Source: Blautia sp. (GTDB taxonomy: Bacteria; Bacillota; Clostridia; Lachnospirales; Lachnospiraceae). From it: 64,000 nt of DNA. A model generated the notes under the pieces. It searched no databases. It worked only from the letters and a program-made list of their open reading frames with translations, and was not told the origin of the DNA. The position numbers and the translations under genes were made by a program. Shown in pieces: positions 17,680 to 27,589 of this stretch; position 1 is the stretch's first letter; each line of letters begins with the position of its first letter. The DNA is taken from assembly GCA_017463155.1 (NCBI GenBank), contig JAFTPT010000038.1, positions 1 through 64,000 on the forward strand, in the 5' to 3' direction.

Positions 17680-20600
17680 ATGGAAAGAAGATTTTTTGAC
17701 GTTTTTCCGACCCTTGAGGTCGACGACGAACTGCATCAGCTGCTGGACATGGTGACGGTGACGCGGGTCGTCTGCAACAAAGCCAGGACGCGCCTGCGGA
17801 TCTATATCTTAAGTGAGCGCTGGATCCACAAAAAGTACATCACGGCCATCGAGGAGCAGATCCGGAGGCAGTGCTTTCCGGGGAGTCCGATGGAAGTGAT
17901 CGTGATCGAAAGATTCCGGTTATCGATGCAGTATACCGCACAGAATTTCCTGGATGCCTACAGGGACAGCATGGAGCTGGAATTGAAGGCCTTCAGTGAA
18001 CTGGAGTACAGCCTGTTTAAGGCGGCGGAGATCACGTTCCCGCAGGAAAAAACACTTCACATGACTCTTCCGGATACGCTGATCGCAAAGGAGAAGGCGC
18101 AGATCCTGACGGAATATCTGCATAAGGTCTTCTGCGACCGGTGCGGGATGGAGATAGTCATTGAGATGGATTTTGCCGAGCCGAAGCAGAGTAAATACAG
18201 AAAAAATGATGAGCTTCGTATCCGCCAGGAGGTCAGGGCCATCGAAAAACGTGCCTTCGGAACCCAGGATACGGAGGACGGATCCGAGGAGATTACCGAA
18301 ACGGAATCCGAAAAGAAGCCCCGCATCCAGGAGCCCGGCCGGAATAAGAGACCGGCCGGCAAAAAAGCCGAGCAGCCGACCGTTCGCAAGGATTCCAATC
18401 CGGATGTCATTTACGGCCGCGATATCGAAGGCGACGCCATCGCTTTGGAAACCGTCACCGGCGAGATCGGGGAGGTGGTCGTCCGTGGCAAGGTAATGAC
18501 GGTGGAGACGCGCGGGATCCGTAATGAGAAGACGATCCTGTTCTTTACGCTGACGGATTTTACGGATTCCATTGTCGTAAAAATGTTCCTTCCGAATGAG
18601 CAGGTGCCCGAACTGACAGGTGAGATCAAGCCGGGAGCCTTCCTGAAGGTACGGGGCGTGTGCAGTATCGATCCCTTTGACAGGGAACTGACCATCGCTT
18701 CCGTCCGCGGAATCCGCCGGATTCCGGACTTTACGGTCAGCCGTGTCGATACAAGCCCGCAGAAACGTGTCGAGCTGCACTGCCATACCAAGATGAGCGA
18801 TATGGACGGAGTGACGGACGCCAAAGCCCTTGTAAAACGGGCTTACGAATGGGGGCATAAGGCGATCGCCATCACGGATCACGGCGTCGTACAGGCTTTT
18901 CCGGAGGCGAACCATTGCTTTGACGCCTGGGGAGGCTGCGTGCCCAAGGAGTCCGACTTCAAGGTCCTTTACGGGATGGAAGCCTACCTGGTGGACGATC
19001 TGAAGGGCATGGTGACAGACGGGAAAGGACAGAGCCTGTCCGGATCCTTTGTGGTCTTTGATATTGAGACGACCGGCTTTTCGCCGCTCACCTGCCGGAT
19101 CATTGAGATTGGGGCCGTGCGTGTTGAAAACGGGAAGATCACGGACCGATTTTCGACATTTGTCAATCCGAAGGTTCCGATCCCGTTCCGGATCGAACAG
19201 CTGACAAGCATCAATGATGATATGGTGATGAACGCCCCGGATATCAGCGAAGTTCTTCCGGATTTCCTCGCCTTCTGCGAGGGGGCCGTGATGGTGGCGC
19301 ACAATGCGGATTTTGACATGAGCTTTATCATGGAAAACTGCCGGAGGCTTGGCCTTTCCGATGAATTTACCTATGTGGATACGGTGGGGATGGCCAGATT
19401 CCTGCTGCCGGCGCTGAACCGTTTCAAGCTGGATACGGTAGCCAAGGCCGTGGGCGTGAGCCTTCAGAACCATCACCGGGCCGTTGACGACGCGGAGTGT
19501 ACCGCGGGGATCTTTACCAGGTTCGTCGATATGCTTGCGGAGCGGGAGATCCACGATGTGGATGAACTCAACCGTCAGGGCGCCGTGTCCCCGGATATGA
19601 TCAAGAAGCTGCCCACCTATCATGCCGTCATCTTTATGCGGAACGAGACGGGCAGGATCAATCTTTACAAGCTGGTGAGCAAATCACACCTCAAATACTA
19701 CCATCGCAGACCCAGGATCCCAAAGAGCGTATTCCTGGAACACAGGGACGGCCTGCTGATCGGTTCCGCCTGTGAGGCGGGCGAGCTGTATCAGGCGCTT
19801 CTGCGGCACGCGCCGGAGCAGGAGATCGCGAGGCTGGTGGACTTTTATGATTATCTGGAGATCCAGCCGCTCGGAAACAATGCGTTCATGATCAACGACG
19901 AGAAGAATGATACCGTGCAGTCCGAGGAAAATCTGAAGGAGCTGAACCGGAAGATCGTGCGCCTGGGCGAACAGTTCCATAAGCCCGTCGTTGCTACCTG
20001 CGATGTGCACTTCATGGATCCGCAGGACGAGATCTACCGGCGGATCATCCTGGCCGGAAACGGCTTTGAGGATGCGGACTCGCAGGCACCTCTGTATCTT
20101 CGGACAACGGAGGAGATGCTGGAGGAATTCGCCTATCTTGGCAGCGAGAAAGCCGAGGAGGTCGTGATCACCAATACCAACCGGATCGCGGACATGATCG
20201 AGAAGATGTCTCCGATCCATCCGGACAAATATCCGCCGGTGATCGAGAATTCCGATCAGGATTTGAGAGACATCTGTTACAAAAAAGCACATGAGATCTA
20301 CGGAGATCCGCTTCCGCCCATCGTCGAGGAACGGCTGGCCAAGGAGCTCCATTCCATTATCTCGAACGGCTATGCCGTCATGTACATCATTGCCCAGAAG
20401 CTGGTGTGGAAGTCCAACGCGGACGGATACCTGGTGGGCTCCCGCGGCTCCGTGGGTTCCTCTTTTGCGGCTACCATGTCCGGGATCACCGAGGTCAACC
20501 CGCTGCCGCCGCACTACGTCTGTCCGAACTGTCACTACAGCGATTTTGAATCGGAGACCGTGCAGGCCTATGCCGACAAGGTCGGCTGCGATATGCCGGA

Positions 20601-22137
20601 CCGTACCTGCCCGCACTGCGGGACCATGATGCACAAGGACGGCTTCAACATTCCATTTGAGACCTTCCTCGGATTCAAAGGTGACAAGGAGCCGGATATC
20701 GACCTGAATTTCTCGGGCGAATACCAGGCGACCGCGCATAAATACACCGAGGTGATCTTCGGGGAAGGGCATACCTTTAAGGCCGGAACCATCGGCACGC
20801 TGGCCGAAAAGACCGCCTACGGCTATGTCAAGAATTACTTTGAGGAGAGAGGCCAGCACAAGCGGAACTGCGAGATCAACCGGATCGTGCAGGGCTGTAC
20901 CGGCATCCGCAGGACGACCGGCCAGCATCCCGGAGGCATCGTGGTTCTCCCTCATGGAGAAGAGATCGAAAAATTCACGCCGGTACAGCATCCGGCCAAC
21001 GATGTAAATTCCGATATCATCACGACGCATTTTGATTATCATTCCATCGACGGGAACCTGCTGAAGCTGGATATTCTGGGACATGATGATCCGACCATGA
21101 TCCGTATGCTGGAGGACCTGACCGGCACGGACGCCCGGAAGGTGCCGCTCGATGACAAGGGCGTCATGTCACTTTTTGCCGGTACGGAGGCGCTGGGGAT
21201 CAGGCCGGAGGACATCGGCGGCTGCCCGCTCGGGTGCCTGGGTGTACCGGAATTCGGTACGGACTTTGTAATCGGCATGGTGCAGGAGGCAAAGCCGACC
21301 TGTTTCTCGGATCTGATCCGTATCTCCGGATTGTCCCACGGTACCAATGTATGGCTGGGCAACGCGCAGACACTGATCAGTGAAGGCAAGGCGACCATCT
21401 CCACCGCGATCTGTACCAGGGATGATATCATGGGATACCTGATCCGGATGGGCGTGGAGAGCAGCCAGGCGTTTACCATCATGGAGAGCGTCCGGAAGGG
21501 CAAAGGCCTGCGTCCGGACTGGGAGACCATCATGAAGGAGAACAATGTACCGGACTGGTACATCTGGTCCTGCAAGCAGATCTCCTACATGTTCCCGAAA
21601 GCACATGCGGCGGCCTATGTCATGATGGCGTACCGGATCGCCTGGTACAAGATCAATATGCCGCTTGCCTACTATGCGGCCTATTTCAGTATCCGGGCCA
21701 CCAGCTTCTCCTATGAGCTGATGTGCATGGGCAAGGAACGGCTTGAATATTATATGGAAGAAATCCGTAAAAAAGGAGACGCGGCGTCCCCGAAGGATAA
21801 AGATACCCTGAAGGATATGAAGATCGTGCAGGAGATGTACGCGAGAGGATTTACCTTTGAGCCCATCGATCTTTACAAAGCGAAGGCGCATCGCTTTCAG
21901 ATCATCGACGGCAGGCTGATGCCGGCGCTTGACACCATCGAAGGCCTTGGAGACAAAGCGGCGGATGCGGTGGAAGCCGCAGCCAGGCAGGGAATCTTCC
22001 TGTCAAAAGACGATTTCCGCGACCGCACAAAGGTCAGCAAAACGGTCATTGACCTGATGGATGACCTGAAACTGTTCGGGGATATTCCCCAATCCAACCA
22101 GATGTCACTTTTTGACCTCGGCCGTACAGCGTTCTGA
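17680..22137 (+). CDS. polC: DNA polymerase III alpha subunit, PolC type
   Basis: A 1485-residue replicative polymerase with built-in proofreading. In order: an N-terminal domain (1-235), an OB fold (about 250-350), a PHP domain opening with VELHCHTKMSDMDG near 363, and a DEDDh exonuclease inserted into PHP (FDIETTGF near 459, HNADFDMSF near 540, HRAVDDAEC near 605). The palm/fingers follow, with a zinc module (CPNCHYSD near 947 and CPHCG near 982) and the catalytic PDIDLNFSGEY near 1005. All catalytic motifs look intact. It marks a Firmicutes-type replisome. The ribosome binding site is weak (AAGGAATGAAG), which suits coupling to ispG 10 nt upstream. Confidence 0.98.
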   Translation: MERRFFDVFPTLEVDDELHQLLDMVTVTRVVCNKARTRLRIYILSERWIHKKYITAIEEQIRRQCFPGSPMEVIVIERFRLSMQYTAQNFLDAYRDSMELELKAFSELEYSLFKAAEITFPQEKTLHMTLPDTLIAKEKAQILTEYLHKVFCDRCGMEIVIEMDFAEPKQSKYRKNDELRIRQEVRAIEKRAFGTQDTEDGSEEITETESEKKPRIQEPGRNKRPAGKKAEQPTVRKDSNPDVIYGRDIEGDAIALETVTGEIGEVVVRGKVMTVETRGIRNEKTILFFTLTDFTDSIVVKMFLPNEQVPELTGEIKPGAFLKVRGVCSIDPFDRELTIASVRGIRRIPDFTVSRVDTSPQKRVELHCHTKMSDMDGVTDAKALVKRAYEWGHKAIAITDHGVVQAFPEANHCFDAWGGCVPKESDFKVLYGMEAYLVDDLKGMVTDGKGQSLSGSFVVFDIETTGFSPLTCRIIEIGAVRVENGKITDRFSTFVNPKVPIPFRIEQLTSINDDMVMNAPDISEVLPDFLAFCEGAVMVAHNADFDMSFIMENCRRLGLSDEFTYVDTVGMARFLLPALNRFKLDTVAKAVGVSLQNHHRAVDDAECTAGIFTRFVDMLAEREIHDVDELNRQGAVSPDMIKKLPTYHAVIFMRNETGRINLYKLVSKSHLKYYHRRPRIPKSVFLEHRDGLLIGSACEAGELYQALLRHAPEQEIARLVDFYDYLEIQPLGNNAFMINDEKNDTVQSEENLKELNRKIVRLGEQFHKPVVATCDVHFMDPQDEIYRRIILAGNGFEDADSQAPLYLRTTEEMLEEFAYLGSEKAEEVVITNTNRIADMIEKMSPIHPDKYPPVIENSDQDLRDICYKKAHEIYGDPLPPIVEERLAKELHSIISNGYAVMYIIAQKLVWKSNADGYLVGSRGSVGSSFAATMSGITEVNPLPPHYVCPNCHYSDFESETVQAYADKVGCDMPDRTCPHCGTMMHKDGFNIPFETFLGFKGDKEPDIDLNFSGEYQATAHKYTEVIFGEGHTFKAGTIGTLAEKTAYGYVKNYFEERGQHKRNCEINRIVQGCTGIRRTTGQHPGGIVVLPHGEEIEKFTPVQHPANDVNSDIITTHFDYHSIDGNLLKLDILGHDDPTMIRMLEDLTGTDARKVPLDDKGVMSLFAGTEALGIRPEDIGGCPLGCLGVPEFGTDFVIGMVQEAKPTCFSDLIRISGLSHGTNVWLGNAQTLISEGKATISTAICTRDDIMGYLIRMGVESSQAFTIMESVRKGKGLRPDWETIMKENNVPDWYIWSCKQISYMFPKAHAAAYVMMAYRIAWYKINMPLAYYAAYFSIRATSFSYELMCMGKERLEYYMEEIRKKGDAASPKDKDTLKDMKIVQEMYARGFTFEPIDLYKAKAHRFQIIDGRLMPALDTIEGLGDKAADAVEAAARQGIFLSKDDFRDRTKVSKTVIDLMDDLKLFGDIPQSNQMSLFDLGRTAF

Positions 22138-22178
22138 ACAAAGGACGCGGCCGTGCATCCCTACTGAAGGAGGACACT

Positions 22179-24137
22179 ATGAACCAGGAAGAACTCCGGT
22201 ATCTGCAGAGACTGGCTGAGCTTTATCCGACGATCGGAAAAGCCTCGACCGAGATCATCAATCTTCAGTCCATCATGAATCTTCCGAAAGGAACCGAGCA
22301 TTTCCTGTCGGATATTCACGGGGAGTATGAAGCCTTCTCCCACGTGCTTCGCAACGGCTCCGGCGCTGTCCGGAAAAAGATCGACGATGTGTTCGGCCAT
22401 ACCCTGAGCAACAGCGACAAGCGTTCACTGGCCACCCTGATCTACTATCCCAGGGAAAAAATGCAGCTTGTCAAAAAAAAGGAAGAAGACATGGAGAACT
22501 GGTACAAGATCACCTTGTACCGGCTGATCGAGGTCTGTAAGACCACCGCCTCCAAGTATACCAGGTCCAAGGTGCGTAAAGCCCTTCCGGCCGATTACGC
22601 CTATGTGATCGAGGAGCTGATCACCGAAAAAGCGGAGGTTCTGGACAAGGAAGCCTATTACGATTCGATCGTGGATACGATCATTGCCATCGGGCGTGCC
22701 CAGAACTTTATCATCGCGCTGGCGGAGCTGATCCAGCGGCTGGTCGTGGATCACCTGCATGTCCTGGGTGACATTTATGACAGAGGGCCGGGCCCCCATT
22801 TTATCATGGACCGGCTTATGAAATACCATTCCCTTGATATTCAGTGGGGAAACCATGATGTCGTCTGGATGGGCGCGGCGATCGGACAGCCGGCCTGTAT
22901 CATGACGGTCTTGCGCAACAGCCTCCGATATGGTAATCTTGATATTCTGGAGGACGGTTACGGGATCAACATGCTTCCACTGGCGACATTTGCCATGGAG
23001 ACTTATCAGGATGACCCGTGTACGGTCTTTGAGATGAAGGGCAGCGGGAACTACAATGGTCTCGAAAAAGCCCTCGGGATGAAGATGCACAAGGCTGTCA
23101 CGGTGATGCAGTTCAAGCTGGAGGGGCAGATCATCCGCAGACATCCCGAATTTTATATGGACGACCGGCTGCTGCTGGAGCGTATGGATCTGGAAAAGGG
23201 TGTTCTCCGTCTTCCGGACGGAAAAGAATACAAGCTGCTTGACACCAATTTCCCGACACTGGATCCGAAGGATCCGTATGAGCTGAGCGATGGTGAGAAA
23301 GAAGTCCTGGAGCGTATCACTTCCGGATTCCGGAACTGTGAAAAGCTGCAGAACCATATGGCGCTTCTTCTTGACAAGGGCGGATTGTACAAGGTCTACA
23401 ACGGAAATCTGCTGTTCCACGGGAGCGTGCCGCTCAATGAGGACGGGTCGCTCCGGGAAGTCGAAGTGGACGGATGCTTTTACAAAGGACGTAAGCTCTA
23501 TGATGAGCTGGAGGCCCACGTACGGCGGGCATTTTATTCACTGAAGCCTGTCGAGATCCAGAAGAGCGGAGATATCCTGTGGTACATCTGGGCAGGACCG
23601 AATTCTCCTCTGTTCGGAAAAGACAAAATGGCGACGTTCGAGCGGTATCTTCTTTCTGACAAGGAAGCCCACAAGGAGACCAAGAACGCGTACTATAAGC
23701 TTCTGGAGGATGAAAAAGTCGTCGACTCCCTCCTGTTGGAATTCGGACTGGATCCGAAACAGGGACATATCATCAACGGACATGTGCCGGTACATCAGAG
23801 CGAGGGCGAGAGTCCTGTCAAATGCGGCGGCAAGGTCATCGTGATCGACGGTGGCTTCAGCAAAGCCTACCAGAAGGTGACGGGCATCGCCGGCTACACA
23901 CTGATCTATAATTCCTACGGCCTGATCCTCTCCGCGCATGAGCCCTTTACCTCGGCGGAGCAGGCTGTGGTCAAGGAAAATGACATCGTGTCCAACCGGG
24001 TAGCGGTACACTATACCTCCACAAGGCGCCTTGTGGGAGATACGGATACCGGAAGAGCGCTGAAGGAGCGGATCGAAGAACTCAAGAAGCTCCTGGAAGC
24101 ATACAGAAAAGGCATCATTAAGGAAAAGAATAAATAA
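22179..24137 (+). CDS. fbp: fructose-1,6-bisphosphatase, class III
   Basis: A 652-residue metallophosphatase of the Firmicutes-type (YydE/Fbp) class III that hydrolyses fructose-1,6-bisphosphate for gluconeogenesis. Metal-site motifs are LSDIHGEYEAF near 47, LGDIYDRGP near 195, GNHDVVWMG near 223, and a later histidine segment INGHVPVH near 530. It follows polC after 42 nt with GAAGGAGG at the start. Fbp and the PurF-like gene downstream are 14 nt apart, so an operon is likely. The class is usually controlled by metabolites such as PEP and AMP. Confidence 0.95.
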   Translation: MNQEELRYLQRLAELYPTIGKASTEIINLQSIMNLPKGTEHFLSDIHGEYEAFSHVLRNGSGAVRKKIDDVFGHTLSNSDKRSLATLIYYPREKMQLVKKKEEDMENWYKITLYRLIEVCKTTASKYTRSKVRKALPADYAYVIEELITEKAEVLDKEAYYDSIVDTIIAIGRAQNFIIALAELIQRLVVDHLHVLGDIYDRGPGPHFIMDRLMKYHSLDIQWGNHDVVWMGAAIGQPACIMTVLRNSLRYGNLDILEDGYGINMLPLATFAMETYQDDPCTVFEMKGSGNYNGLEKALGMKMHKAVTVMQFKLEGQIIRRHPEFYMDDRLLLERMDLEKGVLRLPDGKEYKLLDTNFPTLDPKDPYELSDGEKEVLERITSGFRNCEKLQNHMALLLDKGGLYKVYNGNLLFHGSVPLNEDGSLREVEVDGCFYKGRKLYDELEAHVRRAFYSLKPVEIQKSGDILWYIWAGPNSPLFGKDKMATFERYLLSDKEAHKETKNAYYKLLEDEKVVDSLLLEFGLDPKQGHIINGHVPVHQSEGESPVKCGGKVIVIDGGFSKAYQKVTGIAGYTLIYNSYGLILSAHEPFTSAEQAVVKENDIVSNRVAVHYTSTRRLVGDTDTGRALKERIEELKKLLEAYRKGIIKEKNK

Positions 24138-24150
24138 AAGGAGACAGAAA

Positions 24151-25566
24151 ATGGGTGGAATTTTTGGAGTTGCATCAAAGACGGGCTGCGTGATGGATCT
24201 GTTTTTCGGAATCGACTATCATTCCCATCTCGGTACACGGCGTGGAGGAATGGCCGTATATGACCGGGAGAAGGGATTCGACAGAGCCATTCACAATATC
24301 GAGAATTCACCATTCCGCACAAAGTTTGAGCATGATGTTGCTGAACTGACAGGAAATCTGGGCATCGGGTGCATTTCGGATTATGAGCCGCAGCCGCTGC
24401 TGGTCAGATCCCATCTCGGGAGCTTTGCGGTGACCACGGTCGGCAAGATCAACAACATGGCGGACCTTATGCAGAATAATCTGAATGAAGGACACACGCA
24501 TTTTCTGGAGATGAGCGGGGGAAACGTGAACCCCACGGAAATGGTCGTAGCCTTGATCAATCAGAAAGCGACCATGGTGGAAGGAATACGCTATGCGCAG
24601 GACGTGATCGACGGATCCATGACGATCCTGATCATGATGAAGGACTGTCTGATCGCCGCTCGTGACAAGGTCGGCCGGACGCCGCTGATCATCGGACGCA
24701 AGGATGACGCGTTCTGCGTCTCCTTCGAGAGCTTTGCCTATGTCAATCTGGGCTACGAGGATTACAGGGAACTCGGGCCGGGCGAGATCGTCCGGATCAC
24801 GCCCGAAGGCGTGGAGACACTTAAGGGCCCCGGGGACAAGATGAGGATCTGCTCCTTCCTGTGGGTCTATTATGGCTATCCGACCTCTACCTATGAGGGC
24901 GTCAATGTCGAAGACATGCGCTACAAATGCGGAGAACTTCTTGCCAAAAGGGACAGGGGCGAGGTCCATCCGGACATCGTGGCCGGAGTGCCCGATTCCG
25001 GCATCGCCCATGCGATCGGCTACGCGAATGAGTCCGGCGTACCCTTTGCCAGACCCTTTATCAAGTATACGCCGACCTGGCCGCGCTCCTTTATGCCCAC
25101 TCAGCAGAGCCAGCGGAACCTGATCGCCAGGATGAAGCTGATTCCCGTTCACAAGCTGATCAAGGGAAAGAGCCTTCTGATGATCGATGACTCGATCGTG
25201 CGGGGCACACAGCTCCGGGAGACGACCGAGTTCCTGTATCACAACGGGGCGAAGGAAGTGCATATCCGCCCGGCCTGCCCGCCGCTGCTCTTTGGATGCA
25301 AATACCTGAATTTTTCACGTTCCAAATCCGAGATGGACCTGATCACCCGCAGGATCGTTGCAAGAAGAGAAGGCGACCAGGTCGAAGAAAAAGTGCTGAA
25401 GGATTATACGAACCCGGATTCCGCCAATTACAAGGAGATGCTGGAAGAGATCCGGAAGGAACTGAATTTTACGACTCTCAAATTCCACCGGCTTGACGAT
25501 CTGGAAAAATCGATCGATATCGATCCCTGCAAGCTGTGCACCTACTGCTGGAGTGGAAAAGAGTGA
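24151..25566 (+). CDS. amidophosphoribosyltransferase-like protein lacking the catalytic Cys2
   Basis: A 471-residue homologue of PurF: an N-terminal Ntn glutaminase fold (about 1-225) and a C-terminal phosphoribosyltransferase fold. The PRPP loop LLMIDDSIVRGTQ near 350 is intact, and CxxC pairs for an Fe-S cluster remain (DPCKLCTYC at the end). But the protein opens MGGIFGVAS, whereas true PurF opens with Met-Cys-Gly-Ile: the nucleophilic cysteine that releases ammonia from glutamine is Gly here. Similar Cys-less paralogues exist in other Clostridia and Bacteroidetes (from memory). It may use free ammonia, have another substrate or be a regulator. A normal PurF is not in this window. An AAAGGAG site precedes the start. 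Confidence 0.85.
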   Translation: MGGIFGVASKTGCVMDLFFGIDYHSHLGTRRGGMAVYDREKGFDRAIHNIENSPFRTKFEHDVAELTGNLGIGCISDYEPQPLLVRSHLGSFAVTTVGKINNMADLMQNNLNEGHTHFLEMSGGNVNPTEMVVALINQKATMVEGIRYAQDVIDGSMTILIMMKDCLIAARDKVGRTPLIIGRKDDAFCVSFESFAYVNLGYEDYRELGPGEIVRITPEGVETLKGPGDKMRICSFLWVYYGYPTSTYEGVNVEDMRYKCGELLAKRDRGEVHPDIVAGVPDSGIAHAIGYANESGVPFARPFIKYTPTWPRSFMPTQQSQRNLIARMKLIPVHKLIKGKSLLMIDDSIVRGTQLRETTEFLYHNGAKEVHIRPACPPLLFGCKYLNFSRSKSEMDLITRRIVARREGDQVEEKVLKDYTNPDSANYKEMLEEIRKELNFTTLKFHRLDDLEKSIDIDPCKLCTYCWSGKE

Positions 25567-25586
25567 GACATATGCTGCTGCAGACA

Positions 25587-25624
25587 ACAAGAAAAGGACC
25601 TCCCACGGGCGGTCCTTTTCTTGT
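25587..25624. terminator. bidirectional terminator, 14-bp stem
   Basis: ACAAGAAAAGGACC at 25587-25600 pairs exactly with GGTCCTTTTCTTGT at 25611-25624. The T-rich arms serve both the PurF-like gene and the convergent XRE gene, which starts its stop at 25631. Confidence 0.85.
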
Positions 25625-25630
25625 TGATGA

Positions 25631-25846
25631 TCATTTGTGGAATTTCTTGTTGTCGGTCCTTCCCACGAGATAATCAATGCTGGTGTTGTAGTAGTTTGCC
25701 AGCCTGATCAGCATCGGGATCGGAATATTGCGGGTACCTGTCTCATAATGGGAGTAGGAGCGCTGGCTGATCTCCAGAATCTCGCTCAGCTGTTTCTGGG
25801 AAAGGGACGCCTCCATCCGCATGTCCTGGATCCTTGGGTATTTCAT
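25631..25846 (-). CDS. small XRE/Cro-family HTH regulator
   Basis: A 71-residue protein that is nearly all one helix-turn-helix domain: LSQKQLSEILEISQRSYSHYE near 17-37 is the recognition region, and the end resembles the C-terminal tail of HTH_3 proteins (TSIDYLVGRTD). The start is the ATG with GAGG 8 nt upstream, three codons inside a GTG that would overlap that site. It is divergent from yifB, with a promoter region of about 210 nt, so yifB and itself are possible targets. Role unknown. Confidence 0.85.
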   Translation of the reverse strand: MKYPRIQDMRMEASLSQKQLSEILEISQRSYSHYETGTRNIPIPMLIRLANYYNTSIDYLVGRTDNKKFHK

Positions 25847-25897
25847 CTGTTTCACCTCACTTTTCCTTTCAAATAGCAGATCACAGGGAAAGGTCTA

Positions 25898-25926
25898 TTG
25901 AAAAACTTGCCCGAATGAACTATAAT
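25898..25926 (+). promoter_or_regulatory. promoter of the yifB-dprA-topA operon
   Basis: TTGAAA at 25898-25903 and a perfect TATAAT at 25921-25926, 17-nt spacer. The 5' UTR is about 125 nt. The -10 box lies inside the open frame that extends upstream of yifB, which rules out starts before it. Confidence 0.75.
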
Positions 25927-26058
25927 CGATTTACATTCCATGGCAGGAAGAGAAATTCTTTCTCGGGAGCTTCATCCCCTGCTTTATCCATTTTATCACA
26001 TAATTTATGTTCAGGAAAGACAGGAAATCGGAGACTTGCCTTTCAGAAAGGAAAAAAA

Positions 26059-27585
26059 TTGGTTGCAAATGCATTATCGGCGATGATCATGGGCATGGAG
26101 GTGTGCCCGATCCGGGTCGAAGTGGACATGAGCGACGGGCTGCCTTCGTTCGTCATGGTTGGTTATGCCTCCGTGCAGGTGAAGGAATCCCAGGACCGTG
26201 TCCGCACGGCGCTGAAAAATCACGGTCTGTCCCTGCCTCCGAAGCGCATCACCGTCAACATGGCGCCCGCCGACATCCGGAAGGAGGGAGCCGGCTTTGA
26301 CCTGCCCCTGGCGGCAGCGGTCCTGTCGGCGGCCGGCGTTTTCCCGCCGGAAAAGCTGGAGGGGATCCTGTTCGTGGGGGAGATGAGCCTGAACGGGGAG
26401 ATCCGCCCCGTGCCCGGGATCCTGCCCAGGGTGATCCATGCCAGGGAGATCGGGTGCAGGTACTGTGTGATCCCGAAGGGCAATGAGAAGGAAGCACGGC
26501 TCGTAGAGGACATGAAGATCCTTCCGGTATCGGATCTGGAGGAACTGCTGCAGGCGGTCCTGGATCCGGAAAACTTTTACCGGGAAGGACCTGAAACGGA
26601 AGAAGCAGAGTCATCAAAGGAAAAAACGCCTGACTTTTCGGAGGTGATGGGGCAGGAAGGGGCCAGAAGAGCGGCGGAGATCGCAGTCAGCGGCTTTCAC
26701 AATCTGATGCTGATCGGGCCTCCGGGCGCGGGCAAGACAATGCTTGCCCGCCGGATCCCGACGATCATGCCGGAACTGACCTTCGATGAAAGTCTGGAGC
26801 TTACCAAGATCTACAGCATTGCCGGCCTCCTTGACGAGGAGAGCCCGCTGATCAGGCACCGGCCGTTCAGGAGTCCGCATCATACCAGCACTACGGCTTC
26901 TCTGACGGGAGGCGGCAGGATCCCGCGGCCGGGAGAGATCACGCTTGCCCACCGCGGTATCCTTTTTCTGGACGAGATGCCGGAGTTTTCCAAAAGAAGC
27001 CTGGAGACGCTAAGGCAGCCCCTTGAGGACAAGTTCGTCAATATCGCCAGGGCAAGCGGAAACTTCAGGTTTCCGGCAAATTTCATGCTCGTTGCGGCCA
27101 TGAATCCATGCCCGTGCGGGTACTATCCGGACATGAATAAATGCCGCTGCACGCCGGGCGAAGTAAGCCATTATCTTGGAAAGATCAGCCAGCCTCTTCT
27201 TGATCGTATCGACCTCTGCGTGGATATCCCGGCTGTCTCCCTGGAGGAGATGAGCAGCCGTGAGCAGGCAGAGTCATCCGCCGGGATCCGCGTCCGTGTC
27301 GACGCGGCGCGGGAGCGGCAGAGAGACAGGTACAAGGGAACAGGGATCTCCTTCAACGCGGAACTGCAGGGTTCCGGAGTACGTGAATACTGTCTCCCTG
27401 ACCGGAAAGCGGAGGCACTTCTCGAAAAAGCATACCAGAAGATGCAGTTCAGCGTCCGGTCCTATCATAAGATCCTGAAGGTGGCCAGGACGATCGCTGA
27501 TCTGGGGGACAGTGACCTGATCGGAAGCAATCACATTGCAGAGGCGCTTTCCTACAGGGCCCTGGACCAGAAATACTGGAGGTGA
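26059..27585 (+). CDS. YifB/ComM-family Mg-chelatase-like AAA ATPase
   Basis: A 508-residue ATPase of the ComM/YifB family, linked to helicase activity in natural transformation in other bacteria. An N-terminal Lon-substrate-like domain runs from PIRVEVDMSDGLPSFVMVG, with KRITVNMAPADIRKEG following; the AAA+ core has Walker A GPPGAGKTML near 222 and FLDEMPEF near 302. A Cys-rich insert CPCGYYPDMNKCRC near 353 is typical. The chosen start is TTG, with AAAGGA 6 nt before it: this gives the usual family opening VANALSAMIMGMEV, and upstream ATGs lie at or before the promoter's -10 box. dprA begins 4 nt after its stop. Confidence 0.92.
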   Translation: MVANALSAMIMGMEVCPIRVEVDMSDGLPSFVMVGYASVQVKESQDRVRTALKNHGLSLPPKRITVNMAPADIRKEGAGFDLPLAAAVLSAAGVFPPEKLEGILFVGEMSLNGEIRPVPGILPRVIHAREIGCRYCVIPKGNEKEARLVEDMKILPVSDLEELLQAVLDPENFYREGPETEEAESSKEKTPDFSEVMGQEGARRAAEIAVSGFHNLMLIGPPGAGKTMLARRIPTIMPELTFDESLELTKIYSIAGLLDEESPLIRHRPFRSPHHTSTTASLTGGGRIPRPGEITLAHRGILFLDEMPEFSKRSLETLRQPLEDKFVNIARASGNFRFPANFMLVAAMNPCPCGYYPDMNKCRCTPGEVSHYLGKISQPLLDRIDLCVDIPAVSLEEMSSREQAESSAGIRVRVDAARERQRDRYKGTGISFNAELQGSGVREYCLPDRKAEALLEKAYQKMQFSVRSYHKILKVARTIADLGDSDLIGSNHIAEALSYRALDQKYWR

Positions 27586-27589
27586 GGAC

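Noticed and set aside
17920-19623. A 567-codon minus-strand frame inside polC
   Set aside because: PolC domains are continuous on the plus strand, and the antisense reading has no recognisable family.
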